Under the pieces are notes generated by a model. That model was given only the letters and a program-made list of their open reading frames with translations. It made no database searches and was not told the origin of the DNA. The position numbers were made by a program, and so were the translations under genes. Positions 61,937 to 63,712 of a DNA stretch of 63,712 nt are shown here, in pieces. This stretch comes from Lentibacillus populi. Lineage in GTDB: Bacteria; Bacillota; Bacilli; Bacillales; Amphibacillaceae. The DNA lies in the NCBI GenBank assembly GCA_014642895.1, contig BMJD01000024.1, positions 1 through 63,712 on the forward strand, in the 5' to 3' direction. The first letter of the stretch is position 1, and every line of letters begins with the position of its first letter.

Positions 61937-63235
61937 TTACTGCAATTTTTCCAGGAAATCTTTCAATACATGTACAACCTGTACGCAGTCATTCAAATCC
62001 GACCATTCTGCCGGGTTGTGGCTTATCCCTGCTTTACTGCGTACAAATAGCATGGCAATTGGCAGCTTTTCACCGATAATCATTGCATCATGTCCAGCTC
62101 CGCTTGGCAATTTGTGAGGCTTGATTCCTTTTTCTTCTAGCGATTGCTCTAAAATATGCTGTGTTTCTTCATCAATTGGCACAGGCTCTACTCGCATTTT
62201 TTCTGCGTATTCTACTTCAACATGGTGTTCTTCCGCAATTCTTTCACCTAATGCCAGTACACGATTAACAACTTCATCTCTTGTTTCACGGTGGATGTCA
62301 CGGATATCAACGTAAAATTTGACCTGGCCCGGTATAACGTTAACGCCATTTGGTTCGACTAATTGTTTGCCTACTGTTGCAACAGCTGTTTCACTTATTT
62401 GACGAGGCAGCTTATTGATTTCAAAAATAAATTCACTTGCCGCAACCAATGCATCCTGCCGATCATCCATTGGCGTGTTTCCAGCATGTCCTGCTTCACC
62501 TTTTATCGTAAATTCCAGCCAGCACGGGCCGGCAATCCCTGTAACGATACCACATGGCAAGTTTTCTTTCTCCAGACGCTTGCCTTGTTCAATGTGCACT
62601 TCAACAAATATATCAAGCTCATCCGGATTTCGCTTAGCCGACTTGTAGCTGTCCACGCTTAATTCCACATCCTGTAATACTTCAGCAAAACTCATACCAT
62701 CTTTATCAATGAGCTCTAGCTTTGCTTGTAAATCGCCTTTGCCAATCATTGCTTCACTGCCATTTAACCCACCATTGAAACGCGACCCTTCTTCATCAGT
62801 AAAAACGACAACCTCAAATGGTTTCTTGGGCTGATAACCCGATTGTTTCCAAGCCTCTACAACTTCCAAGGCCGACAATACCCCAAGTGTTCCATCAAAA
62901 TGCCCGCCATTTGGTACACTATCGACATGTGAACCGCTCATGATGGCGGGTAATTCATTATTCTTCCCTGCTAATCTGCCAATAATATTTCCAGCACCAT
63001 CTTCACGTACGGAAAGACCCGCTTCCCGCATCCAGCCAGATACAAGCTCTCGTGCAGCCTTCTCCTCCTTGGAAAATCCGGGGCGATTTGAGCCATTATC
63101 ATTCGTCAACCCGATTTGAGCTAATGCATCCAATCGCGATGCCAGCCGTTTTCCAGAAACGCCTTCATAATCATATGTATCATTGTAATCTTCCAACAAT
63201 TTTTCCTGCAATAAAAACTGTTTTTCCTTTTGCAT
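61937..63235 (-). CDS. M20-family allantoate/N-carbamoyl amino acid amidohydrolase
   Basis: The 432-residue enzyme has metal-binding residues in GSHVDSVPNGGHFDG (His, Asp), TDEEGSRFN (Glu-Glu) and EVHIEQGKRLE (His). A dimer domain with GEAGHAGNTPMDDRQDAL lies in the middle and SGAGHDAM at the end. It belongs to the hydantoinase/carbamoylase family: it hydrolyses N-carbamoyl-L-amino acids or allantoate with two Zn/Mn ions, which are not told apart by sequence. GGGAGG precedes the ATG at 63235; the in-frame ATG five codons upstream lacks a site. It is a single gene. Confidence 0.88.
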   Translation of the reverse strand: MQKEKQFLLQEKLLEDYNDTYDYEGVSGKRLASRLDALAQIGLTNDNGSNRPGFSKEEKAARELVSGWMREAGLSVREDGAGNIIGRLAGKNNELPAIMSGSHVDSVPNGGHFDGTLGVLSALEVVEAWKQSGYQPKKPFEVVVFTDEEGSRFNGGLNGSEAMIGKGDLQAKLELIDKDGMSFAEVLQDVELSVDSYKSAKRNPDELDIFVEVHIEQGKRLEKENLPCGIVTGIAGPCWLEFTIKGEAGHAGNTPMDDRQDALVAASEFIFEINKLPRQISETAVATVGKQLVEPNGVNVIPGQVKFYVDIRDIHRETRDEVVNRVLALGERIAEEHHVEVEYAEKMRVEPVPIDEETQHILEQSLEEKGIKPHKLPSGAGHDAMIIGEKLPIAMLFVRSKAGISHNPAEWSDLNDCVQVVHVLKDFLEKLQ

Positions 63236-63712
63236 GTATAATCCTCCCAAATTTCAATATCGCGGTAGTTTATACGATAGTATTTTCTTTTACTTTATCA
63301 AAAAGAGCCTTAATCCAACAAGAAAAGCAAATTGAATTAAGACCCCTTCGCCTTTAATATTATTCGACTAAATCTGGGAAGTAACAGGCACCACCCATGA
63401 TTATCAAGACCTAAATCGTAAAAAGTCAGAACAAAGGCGTAAGCGCCCGTTTAGCGGCGTATGTGCTGGACTGAGCCGTAGGAGATAAAGGAAACACGAC
63501 GACCTGAGGGAGTCGATGTTGGCTTATCGTACGGAGGTGAAGGAAGCACACTAGCCGCTGGGCGCTGGAGCCGGACGTGGCTTACTCTGCTGAGAGCAGA
63601 ATAGAGCCTAAATTTTATACTTTTGTATGAAAACACTTATCGAGAAAAGCCAATACAAAGCTAGACCCTTCATCATTCAATTTTTTGAAGGGGTTAAATT
63701 ATCTACGGGCTT
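63236..63712. other. 477-bp terminal region with repeat copy E
   Basis: The repeat occupies 63430-63608. A frame inside it on the minus strand is a by-product. The last 100 bases to the window edge show no feature. Confidence 0.55.
63430..63608. repeat. modular GC-rich intergenic repeat, copy E (inverted)
   Basis: This copy has the same orientation as B: AACAAAGGCGTAAGCGCC at its left end, the GTAGGAGATAAAGGAAAC core, CTTATCGTACGGAGGTGA, and the CTGCTGAGAGCAGAATAGAGCC end. It is close to the reverse complement of copy C over its full length, including the GACCTGAGGGAGTCGATG centre. Confidence 0.92.

Noticed and set aside
63451-63636. Minus-strand frame with LYSALSRVSHVRLQRPA-like start
   Set aside because: It is read from repeat copy E; the same translation appears in copy B, so it reflects the repeat and not a gene.
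1-63712. tRNA, rRNA, prophage or intact insertion sequence
   Set aside because: I found no cloverleaf or rRNA sequence, no integrase or structural phage genes, and no complete transposase; only a short Rpn-type fragment near 60 kb.

Overview
The window looks like a chromosomal segment of a low-GC, endospore-forming member of the Bacillaceae, of the Virgibacillus/Oceanobacillus type. This is inferred from strong AGGAGG-type ribosome sites, frequent TTG and GTG starts, spore coat genes, a PyrR-type leader, a sigma-W-like promoter, a flotillin/NfeD pair and relatives of Bacillus subtilis YumB, AprX, CzrA/CzcD and TopB. I saw no rRNA, tRNA, CRISPR array, prophage or intact insertion sequence.

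Positions 1-30600 are mostly housekeeping and stress genes: a truncated DUF6884 gene, YceI, a siderophore uptake pair (lipoprotein plus fused double permease) behind a Fur box that now heads a ruined nitroreductase gene, a TPR protein, a DCC thiol oxidoreductase, VanW, type II NADH dehydrogenase, an AlkA-like glycosylase, a CzrA-CzcD zinc efflux unit with a perfect operator, yuaF-floT, pyrP with a PyrR attenuator, topoisomerase III, a glutamine-rich small protein, a penicillin-binding protein of the S13 family, a Tat-exported two-subunit GMC dehydrogenase, a sporulation lipoprotein, a CotA-like multicopper oxidase pseudogene and a thiolase.

Positions 30900-48900 are the most interesting part. 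Coat proteins of the CotX and CotW types and two DUF2642-like proteins (two of the units with sigma-K-like promoters) lie beside a large sugar cluster. It holds a CgeB-like glycosyltransferase, five other glycosyltransferases, a glucuronyl C5-epimerase-like protein, two SDR enzymes, and one candidate for each of the five steps of the WbpA/B/E/D/I route to UDP-2,3-diacetamido-2,3-dideoxy-mannuronic acid. My reading is that this locus makes a uronic-acid-rich glycan for the spore surface (inference).

Positions 49200-63712 carry membrane proteins, an APH-fold kinase and a decayed partial copy of it, an AprX-like intracellular protease, a HAD phosphatase, a csbB-gtcA-yfhO three-component glycosylation operon, a DUF421 protein, fused gene fragments, an EamA transporter and an M20 carbamoylase-type amidase.

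Five copies of a GC-rich modular intergenic repeat (155-290 bp) are scattered through 26-63 kb. One supplies the last codons of yfhO, and two direct copies bracket the csbB-gtcA-yfhO operon. Two 21-bp tandem arrays and one 52-bp tandem array add to a picture of a repeat-rich genome with active gene decay.
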